Positions 48,112 through 63,575 of a stretch of 64,000 nt of DNA are shown here, piece by piece. The notes beneath the pieces were generated by a model. The model was not told where the DNA came from. It did not search any database and saw nothing but the letters and a program-made list of their open reading frames with translations. Both the position numbers and the translations under genes were made by a program. The DNA comes from Zeus faber (taxonomy: Eukaryota > Chordata > Actinopteri > Zeiformes > Zeidae). Each line of letters begins with the position of its first letter. Position 1 is the stretch's first letter. The stretch lies in assembly GCA_960531495.1 (NCBI GenBank), contig OY482866.1, positions 11,555,189-11,619,188 on the forward strand, given 5' to 3'.

Positions 48112-48936
48112 CTACTTCCAGCGAATCTGTGTATTCGCTGGTGACGCGGGATCCAGCGTGCCGGTCCCGCCTTGCTGCACCGAACCAGCAGCCTGGCTGG
48201 TGGAGGGCATGGGGGCCCAAGCTCGCTGGCCCTCCCGCTGGACAAACTCCAACGGGAGGGCTGCCAGAGCAGCCTCGTGCATCTGGAGCAGATTCTCATA
48301 GCAGCTTATCACACCGGCCTCCTGGTTTCTGGCTGTGGGAAACGATTGGCTCCTCACAGGAGCGAACACAGGCATGGCGGAGGCCCGTGCCAGAGTGCCG
48401 CGAACTGTGCAAGGCGCCTCGTGGGTTGCGGTAGCGGCGGCATCACGAGAACCAGTCAACTGCTGCTGGTGCATTGTGTTCAGCTTCCGAGCCTCCTCGA
48501 AGTAGGGCCTCTTCTGCTGCTCGCTCAATCCGCTCCACATGACGCCGAGCCGGACGCTGATCTCCCTGATCGTGGCCTGGGGGTCGGCTCTGGAAAGGAG
48601 CCCTCTGTGGACGCGGGCCCACAGCATGAAGGCATTCATCGGCTTCTTAATCTTACCCTTCGTGTTGCGTGGCGCCTCTGCCGAGGGGGAGAGGCCAAGC
48701 TCCGCAGCGTGACCTGGGGCTTCCGGGGTGGGGGGCCATGGGACTGGTTGTGTGACAGGACCGGCATGCTGGGCCACTGGTCTCTGGAACACTGTGACTC
48801 TCGTCCTCTTTTTGGGCGGACTCTGCTCTCCAGCTTCCAGCAAACTGCGCTCCGGTGAACCGCACAAATCGCCGGTTCTCCGGTTTTCGCTCCTTGAATG
48901 CGCACTGTGAGACCTGGATGCGCGGTGCCCCTCCAT
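48112..48936 (-). CDS. sox30: Intronless Sox-type HMG-box protein, SOX30-like
   Basis: One open frame of 274 codons, ATG at 48936 and TAG at 48112-48114. Residues about 96-164 form an HMG box: IKKPMNAFMLWARVHR, EISVRLGVMWSGLSEQQKRP, YFEEARKL. WAR[IV]HR and ISV[QR]LG are features I associate with SOX30; other Sox proteins usually have ISKRLG at the second site. The N-terminus (1-90) is Arg/Ser-rich with a basic PPKKRTR stretch that could be a nuclear signal. The C-terminus is Ala/Gln/Pro-rich with no domain I know. Mammalian SOX30 is over 700 residues and multi-exon, so this is short. The frame is intact and GC-richer than its surroundings. No poly(A) tail or flanking repeat of a retrocopy is visible. 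In the family the protein is a nuclear DNA-binding regulator active in testis. SOX30 orthology is moderately sure; expression is unknown. Confidence 0.78.
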   Translation of the reverse strand: MEGHRASRSHSAHSRSENRRTGDLCGSPERSLLEAGEQSPPKKRTRVTVFQRPVAQHAGPVTQPVPWPPTPEAPGHAAELGLSPSAEAPRNTKGKIKKPMNAFMLWARVHRGLLSRADPQATIREISVRLGVMWSGLSEQQKRPYFEEARKLNTMHQQQLTGSRDAAATATHEAPCTVRGTLARASAMPVFAPVRSQSFPTARNQEAGVISCYENLLQMHEAALAALPLEFVQREGQRAWAPMPSTSQAAGSVQQGGTGTLDPASPANTQIRWK

Positions 48937-49239
48937 GTGCTGGGTTTTCTAGGCCTGGTTAGGTTTCAGAACAGCGTCCTGTGACAGTACAAAGCAGACA
49001 TCACAAAACTGAAACAAGTTTTCTGTCCTAAAATTCCGTCTCTGTACTCTAAACCTCTTAACAATCAAAGCATTTATTTGAGATTATAGTACAGATTGTC
49101 GGCTTGGATTTGAGGCTGTTGACATGAACATTGGTTTCCATAACTGTGAAATAAATTGTCCCCTTTTCCAGATAACCAAAAGTATTTGGATGGATCATGA
49201 TTATTTTGAAATTGGGCACTCTTTTTTATATTTGGCTGG
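48937..49239. other. 5' flank of the HMG-box gene
   Basis: This is sequence immediately upstream of the SOX30-like start. No TATA box or CpG island is evident, and no further exon of the gene is seen. Confidence 0.4.
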
Positions 49240-50170
49240 CGAGCTCACCAAGACAGGTGTATCTGCTTAAACCAGACCATCCCCACACCACAAGGATTTA
49301 AAAGACTCTGATGATGTAGCCTGTCTGATGTCAATAGGCAGAGTGTTCCACAGTCCCGGGGCTCTGACGGCAAACGACCGTCACCTTTGGTCACAAGCCG
49401 GGATCTAGGAATAACCAGCAAAGCTACATCCACCGATCTCAGAAAATGTCCAGGCACATAGGGAGTCAATAAATCCTTTGTACAATTTGTGGCAAGGCCA
49501 TTTAAAGCTTTGAAAGTGATTTAATACGATTAAAAAAAAATCTATGTGGAATAGAACTGGTAGCCAGTGGCTACCACATATTTCTTGCTCCCTGCTTAAA
49601 TTCGGGCAGTAGTGTTCCGCACTAGTTGGAGTCTGTGAAGGGAGCTCTGACTGATACAGGCATAAAGTGCATACAGTAGTCCAGGCGGGAGAAAGTAAAA
49701 GCATGAATAACTGTGTGCAAATTAGTAGGAGACAAGAATGATCTGATTTTGGAAATTCTCTGTAGCTGAAAGATGAAAGACTGGACAACATTCTTCACAT
49801 AACCTCGAAACAGGGATCAGGGATGCCAGGAAACAGGAAGATTTCTGGCAGTGTGACTAATATTTTCGGTCAGTGAGCCAAGCTTACTGTGAAGCTGGCT
49901 GGTGGAATGTGTTTCATCAAGGACTATAACAAATTCATCATCATTCAGTTGTGACATCTGAGACTGAATGCTGTCTATCTTCCCAATAAAATGAGCAGCA
50001 AATTTCTCTGTCCAGTGCTTTCCAGGTTCCAGATATGTACTGGCTGGTCTATTGAGTACAGAACTGATGACATTGAATACAATTTTGGGGCTATGATGGT
50101 TTTTAGATTTCATGTCAGAAAAATATGCTGATCTTGCATCTCTTACTGCTTTCTGGTAGTTTGCCATGAA
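49240..50170 (-). mobile_element. Degraded LINE ORF2, linker and C-terminal parts
   Basis: The minus-strand reading 49817-50167 contains YQKAVRDARSAYFSDMKSKN and HHSPKIVFNVISSVLNRPAS. This is the region between the endonuclease and reverse-transcriptase domains of L2-type LINEs. The part at 49240-49790 has the C-terminal pieces ISKIRSFLSPTNLHTVIHAF and SRLDYCMHF, with stops. The reverse-transcriptase core between them is deleted. Confidence 0.78.
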
Positions 50171-51060
50171 TTCTTTGGGATTTAGGGGTCGGGTGTGATC
50201 ATTAAGCCGGGGGAGGCTATTTCATTTTGACTTTCTGGTTCTCAATGGCATAATGAGGTCCAGAATGGAAAGACATTTACATAAAAAAAAAAAAAAAGTT
50301 AATTCCTCTGAAAATTGCCGGCTGCAGAGACAGAAGTTAAAATGCGAGATCCTATGATGGGTTGAGATTTTACGGACGAAAGAGAAGAGGATAAAGGAGC
50401 TTTTAAAAAGAACAGCTTTGTGGTCTAATACAAAGACGTCGAGTAAATGTTCATTCATTCTTGGCTGGGCGCCACAAAACTCTTACGGGCGCATGCCACC
50501 GTGCACACTGCATACCTCACTATAACTCCACCCAACTTGCCCTCCGATGCTGCCCCCAAGAGTTTCAGAGACCTTTATACCTGCAGTCTGGTGAATTTTT
50601 ATGCAAGCAAATGCAAGTAAATATGGAATCTGGCAAGTAGGTGATCCTCTCACCTAAGCCCTTGAGTAAGACAAATGTATTATAGTGTGCATGTAAACAT
50701 ACAAGCCTAGTGGCTGTACACACCATGTTTTGAGTTTATATTTTGATAGATTGAGGCAATCAATTCTGGACCCACCCACTCAACCAATGGTTGGGAGACA
50801 CATGCGTGGTACGGGCGCACCACCCATCTGTCTCCAACCTATCGTAAATTCCTGACCACCAAACAAAGTTGGATGCTTAGCAACCTTTAACGCAGAAGGT
50901 CGATGTTTAAAGTGACGATTGTAAACTTCATTTCTGGCGTACATGTTACTGTGGTGGTGGGAAGTGGTTTCAATGCCATCTGCAGGGGGGAGCCAGCACT
51001 GGCAACCGGAAGGGGACGCAGCTGCAGGAGATGGAGGTGATTGGGACTTGAAAAGCTGCT
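50171..51060. other. Non-coding stretch, no gene recognised
   Basis: It contains an A run near 50281-50298 and otherwise ordinary sequence. No coding similarity is seen on either strand. Confidence 0.4.
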
Positions 51061-51068
51061 GTGGTCTG

Positions 51069-51220
51069 TCTCTCTCTCTCTCTCTCTCTCACTCTCGCAC
51101 TCTCTCGCTCTCACTCTCTCGACAGCGAGGCGGTGCTTCCATTCTAGAGCCAGAACTTTGTTTGTTTGAAAAGACATTAAATAAAATCCCAGCAAAGTCT
51201 GGTTTTCGTTCATTTGTTCG

Positions 51221-51273
<53 letters not shown>

Positions 51274-51374
51274 GCCTCTCTCCACACCTGCCTCTCTCTC
51301 TCTCAACCCCGTTTCCCCTGCTTGTCAATGCACCCGCCACATTGTTCTGGTGTCTCTATTCTTATTTCTCCAAC

Positions 51375-51463
<89 letters not shown>
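51069..51463. repeat. Cluster of dinucleotide microsatellites
   Basis: There are CT-rich tracts at about 51067-51120, a CA tract of about 24 units at 51223-51272, and a CT tract of about 42 units at 51379-51463. The reading frames across them are artefacts of the repeats. The CT tract is a long homopurine/homopyrimidine mirror repeat able to form triplex DNA. Confidence 0.95.
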
Positions 51464-52105
51464 AGGAGGTAAACTGTACAATGGAGGAAGTCGGGGCTAC
51501 AAAGGGAGCTGTCCTGCAGGGCGGAGCGGGATGGGATTTCGTCTTGTAAGAACTGGATTTTCTCGGCGTGAATACGCTTCACTTCTAAATGATAAAATCC
51601 TAAACACCGCACTTCGCCATCCTAAATAACTGCGAAACTTACTGACTGACCCGCCGGCTGGCTAAGCCCAAAATTCTTCATCCGTATCTGCTGCATCTCT
51701 GGCTTGATTCATCGGTGACATTTATGATACTTCCGAACGGCACTTCAAACAAAACATATCCGACCAAATAATAAGAATAGACCCTAATTTGAACATTAAA
51801 TGTGATCCATCTAAATACTTTTGGTTTGTCTGACAAAAGTACTAACCCTAACCCTAAAAAGGGGTATTATGAAACAAACATTCATGTGCTCCCAAATCAA
51901 AGCAGGCAGTCTTTACGTTGAACTCGTGAGGTTTGACTGTTAAATGAAACATTTCGAATGCAGAGCCATAGCTACGGGACGAACGTCGTGACGTCCCGTC
52001 ATCGACTCATCATTGTCGCATCACAAGCTGACATTTCCTTAACCCTTTCTTTCCCTCATCATTTTCTATGACTATTGATTCTTTCTATGAATCTATTTAT
52101 ATTAT
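51464..52105. other. Non-coding stretch
   Basis: No gene is recognised. A short CCCTAA tandem (ACCCTAACCCTAA) lies near 51845-51857, too short to call a telomere-type repeat with confidence. Confidence 0.4.
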
Positions 52106-52535
52106 TATATGAAGAAGAATCTTTAATCATCACAGCACACCGCAACAAGACATGCATTCATGCAAACACACACATGCTTTGGATGGTGGCTGGTGTGAAA
52201 TGGCTCCTCTGCATTTGACCCATCCTGGCTTGTCCTTCCTCCGGGGGGAGGGCAGCCAGGAGCAGCGGGCAGCATTCAAGGACGCGCCCGGGGACATGGT
52301 TACATATGTCCATCGCTGGTCAGACCATGATGTGCATGGTGCCTTTTTGGTGGGGGTCCTTACTGATGTTACATGGCGGAAACCCCATGTGAGCATGGAG
52401 AGAACAAGCAAACTCCGCGCAGAAAGGCCCCCTTATTGGGAGATAGCACGGTGCCGACAGCGCCCCAGGTGGGAATCGAACCTTCTTGCTGTGAGGCAGC
52501 AGTGCAATGCACTGTGCCACCGTGCCACAGCTCTA
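52106..52535. repeat. Dispersed vertebrate repeat with conserved 3' end
   Basis: It starts near GAAGAATCTTTAATCATCAC and includes TCCTCTGCATTTGACCCATC. It ends with the motif string AGAAAGGCCCC, GGGAATCGAACCTTCTTGCT, GTGAGGCAGCAGTGCAATGC, ACTGTGCCACCGTGCCAC. That end is shared by a common fish repeat. I do not assign its class. Confidence 0.7.
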
Positions 52536-53549
52536 TCTATTAACTTCATTTTTATCACTCTTATTAACTCTATATCAATTCGACAACAATGTACATACCT
52601 TGCATTCAGGTTCTCCTCCTCCTTCTTGCTTTAATACCAGCCAGCATCCAAGTGGACCCAGCATCCAATTGAAGTGTTGCACGAGACTATTCTTGGAGAA
52701 AATCGTAAACGTGAGGCGGTTTGTGCGCGCCGTTGATCGTGCACGTTGGCCCTCTGCACGCAGGTTTATTTGAAGCGGATCTGGGGAACGACCTGCTTCC
52801 TATGTTTTCTCAGAATTGCTCATTTTGCCATGGCAACCCTGATGACTGTGATGCCATAAAGAACAGAGATGCCACAAAGAACTGTCTTCGTCTTTTTGCG
52901 TCCAATTGTACGGTTGCATTAGCGCCCTCCTCTGTCCCATTACTAACAGATAGGCTGTCCACATACTTTTGGCTATGTAGCGTACGTATTGTGTCGTTAA
53001 AAAACATATACATTTAGATACACAGTTAATGAACGTTTCTGATGCAGTATATCCTAATTTATCCTGCATAATACAAATGTTTAAAATATAAAAAATGTTT
53101 TCCTGGTAACAGTGGTGACATTGAGGTAACAGGGGTGAGGGATACAGGCGGATTTGTACTTAGTTTTGTTCATTTACAATGGTTTTTTTTATTTTTTAAT
53201 GTGGAGTAGACCGTATTCACATATTGCGTTGCATCGGCTGGTTTAAAGATGTTTAAGTAACGCAAATGAGCAACCTGTACAACCTACCTATTTTATTATC
53301 ATTATTTATTTTAAGCATTTGATGTATTAAAAATGTAATTTATATTATTGAGAGTTCATGCTCTGCAAATCTTACGATACATAAAAAGTGTAAATACTTA
53401 TGGTACGGTTGTATATTTGCACTATATATACTACATGGTGTCTTATTATATTATTATACTTATACTATTAAACTTATTATGATCAATTATTGTACTTCGG
53501 TGTTGTTGACAGTCATCTCCTGGGGATGCCAAATGTTTTGTTCTATTTA
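52536..53549. other. Non-coding stretch with a Tc1 terminal fragment
   Basis: At about 52955-52980, GTCCACATACTTTTGGCTATGTAG is the inverted end of the Tc1-like family seen at 18605. The preceding bases (52840-52950) are probably its remnant. The rest is AT-rich with no gene seen. Confidence 0.5.
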
Positions 53550-53695
53550 ATTTCTATGAAATATTTTTCGTATTTTTGGAGCTTATAGAGCTTATTGTGC
53601 GTAATCACCGGGTGTCATGACATTTCACTGCATATATGTACGACCGTATGTGTGTGTATGTGACAAATAATCTCTTGAACTTGAACTTGAACATT
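53550..53695 (+). repeat. Dispersed repeat copy
   Basis: It runs from TTTTCGTATTTTTGGAGCTT through ATTGTGCGTAATCACCGGGT to the CTTGAACTTGAACTTGAA tail, nearly identical to 19545-19685. The small divergence suggests recent activity of the family. Confidence 0.88.
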
Positions 53696-54134
53696 TATAT
53701 CAAATGAAATACAGGCGTGGGTATCACCGCATTGTGACGTCAAGTGACATCAAAGTGGTGAAAGTTCACTATCGTTCATAGAATGTGGTTCCATCCGTGA
53801 CCCCACGTTCCATTTCATTTCAGTGAGCCAACCACCGCAAATTTGGTATTAGTATCGCAAATCAGTCAAGAGGGCACGTGTTGTTGTTGGGAAACGACCA
53901 ATTTTGTGAAATTATCAGCAATGACGATCGGAGGAGATTGAAACCTCTAACCGTCACAACTATTGGCGTAGCTTTCTGATGACTTTTTCGAATAGAAATA
54001 TTTAATCATAACTATTGTATGGTAATTTCAAAAACGAATACCAAATTACAACAAACAATAATGACAAATGACTTAATTACAAATTTGAAAATCAAAAACC
54101 TTTTTGAGTCCCATCGTTTTATATATTTTTGATT
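53696..54134. other. Non-coding stretch
   Basis: No gene or recognisable repeat was seen. Confidence 0.4.
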
Positions 54135-54407
54135 TTATCTAGACCTGTGCTGTCAGCAGGCTTGGCATGTATGTGACAGTTTCACCCCAAGTGGCGTTTT
54201 CAGGGACCTCCAACAACAACATGTACTTGGAAACGTCAGACGACAACATGTATTTGACCAAACATGATTTATTAAGTTGACAAAAATTGGAACAACAGCA
54301 ATTATGGCACGTAGCCTCTTTCTGTAATAGCTATGGCTGTAAAGTAGAGAAAGGCGGAAGGATGTAATCAGGAGGGTGGTAGGTGCCATGTTCAAGTATG
54401 ATGCTGG

Positions 54408-54444
<37 letters not shown>

Positions 54445-56660
54445 GGGGGTCAGAACTATATTCGCAGCGCCTCCAAGCAGTGGAAGAGGCCTCGCAGCCA
54501 CCCGTGAGTCCCGCGGCCGTATAGAACGGACAGCCCACGACCTCAAGAAAGCCAGATATGTTGCCTCTCCACGACCACCGGCACACAGGGAGCCCGCCGC
54601 AGAAAAGCCACGCGGTCGGGAGTGAGGCCTCCCGCCGCCTCCCGCACCGTAAACCTTCGGTTGATGTTGGTCCAGAATGGATCGGTGGGCATAGCCAGAT
54701 GGTTTATAAGTAGTCATCTCTGGTATTAAGGGAACAGCTGAGGAGAACATATGTTGGGTGATATGAGCTCTGTGTAGAACCTTATATTGGATGAGTTGCA
54801 TTTTGGAGTTGCGGGTCATAGAAAAGATGTTGTTGCAAATAAGCTTCCGCAGGTTGATATCTGTGGGAACAGCGAGGTCTCTTTCCCATTCCATGGTAGG
54901 TAAAGATAAGGTGTCGTCTGTTTTTAATATAAGTTTGTATATTCTGGAAAAGGGATTTTTTAAATGATTGATATGAGTGAGATGTTCAATCATCAGAGGT
55001 GGTTGTAGGATGTTGTTGGTCAGTTTGATTTTAATTTTTAGAGACTGCTGTAGTTGAAGGAATCGAAGGAAGACGTGCCCACCGATATTATACCTCTGGG
55101 TTAAAGTGGGGAAGGATATAAGAGAATTGTTTTCAAAAGTGTGTTCCAGATGAGTCACTCCTATTGCTCTGTTTTTAAACAGAAAATCTGTGCTGTGCCA
55201 GATTGGGGTGAATCTGTTTGGAGATATAGTGTGACCAGTGAGGTTGAGGAATCTCCATCAGGCTGACAGAGTTGTTGCGATGATGGGTTTTCAAAGTGAT
55301 TATGTTTCCTGATTGATTCAGTAAGAAATGGGAGATCAGATAATGATCACTCCTGACATTCTGTTTGTTCAAATACTCGCCATCCATCGCCAAATTGTTT
55401 CGGTTGTAGCCATTTAATTATAAATTGAAGATGGTTTGCTAGTTAGTAGTACCTGAAGTTTGGGGCTGCTAGGCCTCCAGTCTTTGTTTTTCTGTAGTGT
55501 TGTTGGTTCAATTCTCTGTTTCTTCCATTTCCAATAGAATTTATTGACTATTGAGTATTAAAACAATGTACTGTTGCTTGAACTGGGGTCTTTGAAATTA
55601 TTTAGTTTATTTTGGGTAGTATATTCATTTTCACTGCTGCTATCCTACCAAATAGTGGGATGGGTAGGTTGCTCCACCGAGTGAGGTCTTCTTCAATGGA
55701 TTTGAGCAATGGAGTAAAGTTAAGGCTAAACAAATCTGACAGATTGGTGGAGATATCAATACCAAGAATCGAATGTTGCCCGTTGTGGTGGTTCAGGGAA
55801 GTTTCTGGGTTACAGCAGTCCAGTCTTCCCCACTTGGTTAATGTTTGACATATTTGATTAATTATCTGAGTGAAGTTGCTTATTATAAAAGTCTCTTAAA
55901 TATGTTACTGATGTCTTATGTCTCATGTTATCCTACCCTGTGGATCTTTAATACCTGGAAGTGTTTTTTCTCTCACGTTTCGGTTGATTGGCAAGAAATG
56001 TACCTGTTTTGTCATTGAATTCAAAATAATTCGCCAGATTCCATTCAATGAATGAAGTCCATTCTCTGGAAAATAAATGGTTAAATTCATTATCTGTCAA
56101 AAGTGTTAAACCGCGCCACCTGCCAGGAGTGTTCAGGTTGGTTTCATTTATGAGGTTGAAACTAATCGGCCTGTGATCGGAGATTACAATAGGGTGGATT
56201 TCAGGATTTGTGATTTTGGACATTCGAGTTACTTGTCGATAAAAAGTAGATTCTAAACAGGCTTTGGTGGGGGGGTGAATAACATGTGTATTCTCTATTA
56301 TGTGGATTATTTGATCGCCGACAATCGCCAAGAGCAAGATCACTCATATATTGTTTTACGGTGTCCAACGAACGCCAGGGCTTATGATTATTTCTTGTTT
56401 GTGAATGGTCTAAACTTGAAGCAGGTACTGTGTTGAAGTCCCCTCCCAGTATAATAATTGAGTCTTGAGAATTTTAAGAGTTTTGAAAATATGTTGTGAA
56501 AGAAATTTGGGTCGTCGTCATTGGGACAATACATATTAGCTGTGGTTAATTTGATGTTTCGTATAAATCCGTTTATCGTGATGTATCTCCTTTCTGTATC
56601 TGAAATTGTGGTTTCATTCTGATATGGGATACTTTTATTGATCAGTATAGAAAAGCCCTT
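54135..56660 (-). mobile_element. L1-type LINE copy C, internally deleted
   Basis: On the minus strand, 55948-56343 is the end of the endonuclease domain (ISDHRPISFNL motif). The next recognisable part (about 55600-55800) is already the region after the reverse-transcriptase core, so the core is deleted. The C-terminal region (54690-55160) has LISFPTLTQRYNIGGHVFLR and MEWERDLAVPTDINLRKLIC, close to copies A and B. The 3' part (54135-54660) is short and less GC-rich than in the others and includes a GT microsatellite at 54411-54442. A reverse LTR-like piece lies at about 54165-54215. Confidence 0.8.
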
Positions 56661-57679
56661 TCTTTTTATTATATGATGCAGAAAACATCTGACGGCCCGA
56701 ATGTATATGAGCCGATACCAGCTCCGTTGCAGCGATGGGGCACCATGGAAACAGAAACAGGGGACTGTCAGCCAAATCTCTAATATCCTTCAAATTTTTT
56801 AACTTACTTTCTTGTTACTGATAGAATCAAAATACAACATAACAAATTAAAAATTAAAACAATACACCTTTTATACAAAACTGAAGGATGATTTTTTATT
56901 ACAAAACCCAGCAGACAGAAAATCCCAAATTCACCATTACAAAATACGTTATAAAGAAGGGTAAAACATTTGTAAACATTTTGTCTACTAGATGTGGCTA
57001 CATCGTTTGGCATATTGTGTGGATGTGTGTGAGAAACCATCTTTTGTTCTTACAGAATACAGTACGGTGATACAGGTCGTTTTGTCCTGGTTCCAGTAAA
57101 TCTGGCGACAAGAGCACTGGAATTATGCTCACACCAAACTGAAAATGGTCCCCGATCCCCGAGGTAAACACGAGAGACAAATATAGGCCGCAGCTTTCAT
57201 TTGTAGATCTTGGAAAAGCACTGGGAATCTGGTTCTTCCTCATGATTAGCAAATCGTCGCGTTCAAATCAAATCACTCTCAAGCAAATAAAAAAGTTAAA
57301 AAAAAAAAAAAAAAAAAAAAGTTTGCATTTACAGATGTAAGAACTGTTAACTTTGGGGCAGAAACCCAATGCTACCGTCCACTATCTGTTTGCTTTGGAC
57401 AATTTAAATTTGGATTAAGCTAAATTCAGCTCAATTCAAGTCCACAGCAACCAGCGATTGCACTTAGAAAATTGCACTCAAACTATCATCATTTAACGAT
57501 ATTATGATATGTCATGAAATCACATATTGACAAATGAAAATTATTATTGAAATGGGCTCAGTTACAGGGAATTCAGCCTGGACATACATCTTAATGCTTA
57601 ACTTTGAATCAATTGCCACGGGCGCAAGCGGGAACTTCATTGGATACTGTTCTGTTACTGCTGGATACGTGCCAGATTC
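56661..57679. other. 3' flank of nagk
   Basis: No gene is seen. There is a poly(A) run at about 57297-57320. TTTATT at 56893-56898 reads AATAAA on the minus strand and could be a distant nagk poly(A) signal, about 780 bases beyond the stop. Nearer canonical signals were not noticed. Confidence 0.4.
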
Positions 57680-61695
<4,016 letters not shown>

Positions 61696-63289
61696 GTCTC
61701 TTCCTGTTTTGCCGGAGCGCGGCGCGCAGGTCAAGTGGAGCCGCTTGCGCTGCGTTCCCCTGGAAGTCCGAACTCGGTCGTCTCACCACTGTCGTCCAAG
61801 CCGCTCCGAGCGTAACACCCGGCACCTTTGCCACAGTCTGTTTGTCACATGCGGAAAACCAACGCGGCAGACTGATGTTTTGCGCATTTAAACTGCCCGT
61901 GTCGAACGAGCCAGTTCATCATGATCAGTTCAGTTCAGTTCATCATGATCTGAAAAACATGTTTTCAAAGAAAAGCAGCCCGTTCTTTTTTTTTTTTTTT
62001 TTTTTTTTTCCCCGAGTTCCAGCTTTAATCGAACGCAGCTCAGGGGTTTCCAAGTTGCAGTGTTGGCCAGCGGCCACACGATGGCAGTGTTTCGTTAAAA
62101 AAAAACAAAAAACAAAACAACAACCCAAAAAACAAAACAAAAACGAAAGAAGGGTTGAAAACGAGTGATCGAACTGGTGATTTGAGGTGAAAGAATAATA
62201 AATACAACACTAGACGGAGAATAAAAGAAACAATCGGAACGCCAAGGCGACCCCAACGCTTTGTTAAAACGCCCGAGCACCCGTAGCGCAACGTGCACTT
62301 TATTCAAATATATATATATATATTTTTCAGGCGCGGTTCTCGACGAAGTCACTCAAGTGAAAAAACAAAACACACACACAAAAAAAAAGAGTCGTTCAAC
62401 TTTCCGACGCTCGGTTCGCTTTGTCACCTTGGAGCCCGGTTCCCTCGAACGCGTTTGCTTGGGGAGAGAAATGCGAAGTGTCGATCACGAAATGAACGCC
62501 CTGGGTCTTTTTTTTGTCGCCTAGTGATCGGAAGATGATTCAAGATTTTTATTCGTCACATACATAAACATACTTTCATACATATATGCAGTGAAATGTC
62601 AATGCAACGCACCCGGTGATAGCACACAATATGTCCTCGGAAGAGAAAAAGAAATAAAAGTAAAGAATCCCTTTCTAATAGACCGACTAACTGACTCCTA
62701 AAACGTAATACAGTAAGTTGAACACTTAGAGAATCAGATAAAAATATATGGAATAAAATACAATCAAAAATGGCCGGTTTGATCCCGCTTGAATCAGCCC
62801 ACCGCTCCGAGATACGTCGGCCACCGGGGTGGCCGCGCTGCTCGGTGCTTTGCGCAGCGACAGCCAGTTTGAAGCCGGGCTGGGGGCTCCCGAGTCATTC
62901 GAAAAGACTTCGTTCGCCGCGGACGAGTCGTTCGGGAGTCCGGCGCCGCCGCCGAGAGGGAGCGGCGACCCCGACGACGACGACACCGGAGCGCGCCCCC
63001 CCCCCCCCCCCCCCCCCCGCACCCCCACCCTCCCCCGGCCCCCGGGAGCGCCAGCACCGACGACCCCCCCCCCCCCCCCCCGGGTTCCCCGCTCCGGAGT
63101 CGGAGGGGTCCGATGCGTTTTAACGGCCCGCGCGCGGAAGCAACACGGGAGGAAGTTCGAAAGAAGAAGAAGAAGAAGAAGAAGAAGAAAAAAAAAAAAA
63201 AAAAAGGGGGCAAAGCCAAAACAAGAGGAGCAGGCAGCGCGTCCCCCCCGCCGGGTTCCCAGTCGGAGCCTCGCCGCTCGGAGCACCCG
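61696..63289. promoter_or_regulatory. Head-to-head interval between nagk and dok1, GC-rich at its right end
   Basis: The interval holds a T run (61987-62010), a TA tract (62310-62323), a dispersed repeat of subfamily 2 (62539-62765) and, from about 62770 to 63290, a CpG-rich block with C-runs (about 62998-63018 and 63066-63080) and a GAA tract (63163-63205). The first ATG of nagk lies at 61695 and that of dok1 at 63290, so the two promoters face away from each other. Reading frames across the GC block have no recognisable protein. Confidence 0.6.
62539..62765 (+). repeat. Dispersed repeat family, subfamily 2, second copy
   Basis: It matches 21546-21790 along its whole length, including GCAACGCACCCGGTGATAGCA and GACCGACTAACTGACTCCTA. 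Confidence 0.85.
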
Positions 63290-63346
63290 ATGGACGCCCA
63301 CGTCAAAGACGGACAGCTCTACGTGCAGCACCAGAAGTTCGGCAAG
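63290..63346 (+). CDS. dok1: First coding exon of a DOK1-like adaptor (partial)
   Basis: Nineteen codons, MDAHVKDGQLYVQHQKFGK, end directly at a donor (AAG-GTGAGG), phase 0. This is the start of the N-terminal PH domain of the DOK docking proteins (human DOK1 begins in the same pattern, with a LQ.Q.FG.KRW stretch). DOK1 and DOK2 share this start; DOK1 is preferred because human DOK1 lies in the same chromosomal region as PAIP2B and NAGK. The protein binds the membrane and active tyrosine kinases and dampens Ras signalling. The rest of the gene, including the PTB domain, lies beyond the window end. Upstream in-frame sequence is low-complexity; the ATG fits the family start. Confidence 0.72.
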
Positions 63347-63469
63347 GTGAGGCCCGGGCGCCGGAGGTGTCGCGGCGCGAACATTACGACTCTGGACGCT
63401 TCTCTCCGCCACGCGAGGCCGGGATTGGGAAGGATAACGCGTCCGCCGCGCGGCATTTCAACGCCGTTA

Positions 63470-63503
<34 letters not shown>

Positions 63504-63543
63504 TATTTATTTATGGCTTTTCAGCCGCTGTATTAGTTTGTTG

Positions 63544-63575
<32 letters not shown>

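Noticed and set aside
48172-48858. A 228-codon frame on the plus strand
   Set aside because: It is the antisense of the SOX30-like gene and has no recognisable motif.
51214-51612. Open frames across CA and CT tracts
   Set aside because: They are Leu-Ser, Arg-Glu and Thr-His repeats produced by dinucleotide runs.
51841-51858. Second telomere-type repeat
   Set aside because: Only about two units of CCCTAA, which occurs by chance.
62726-63412. Frames of 170-228 codons upstream of the dok1 exon
   Set aside because: They are Pro/Gly-rich or Lys-rich through C-runs and the GAA tract; neither strand shows a family motif.
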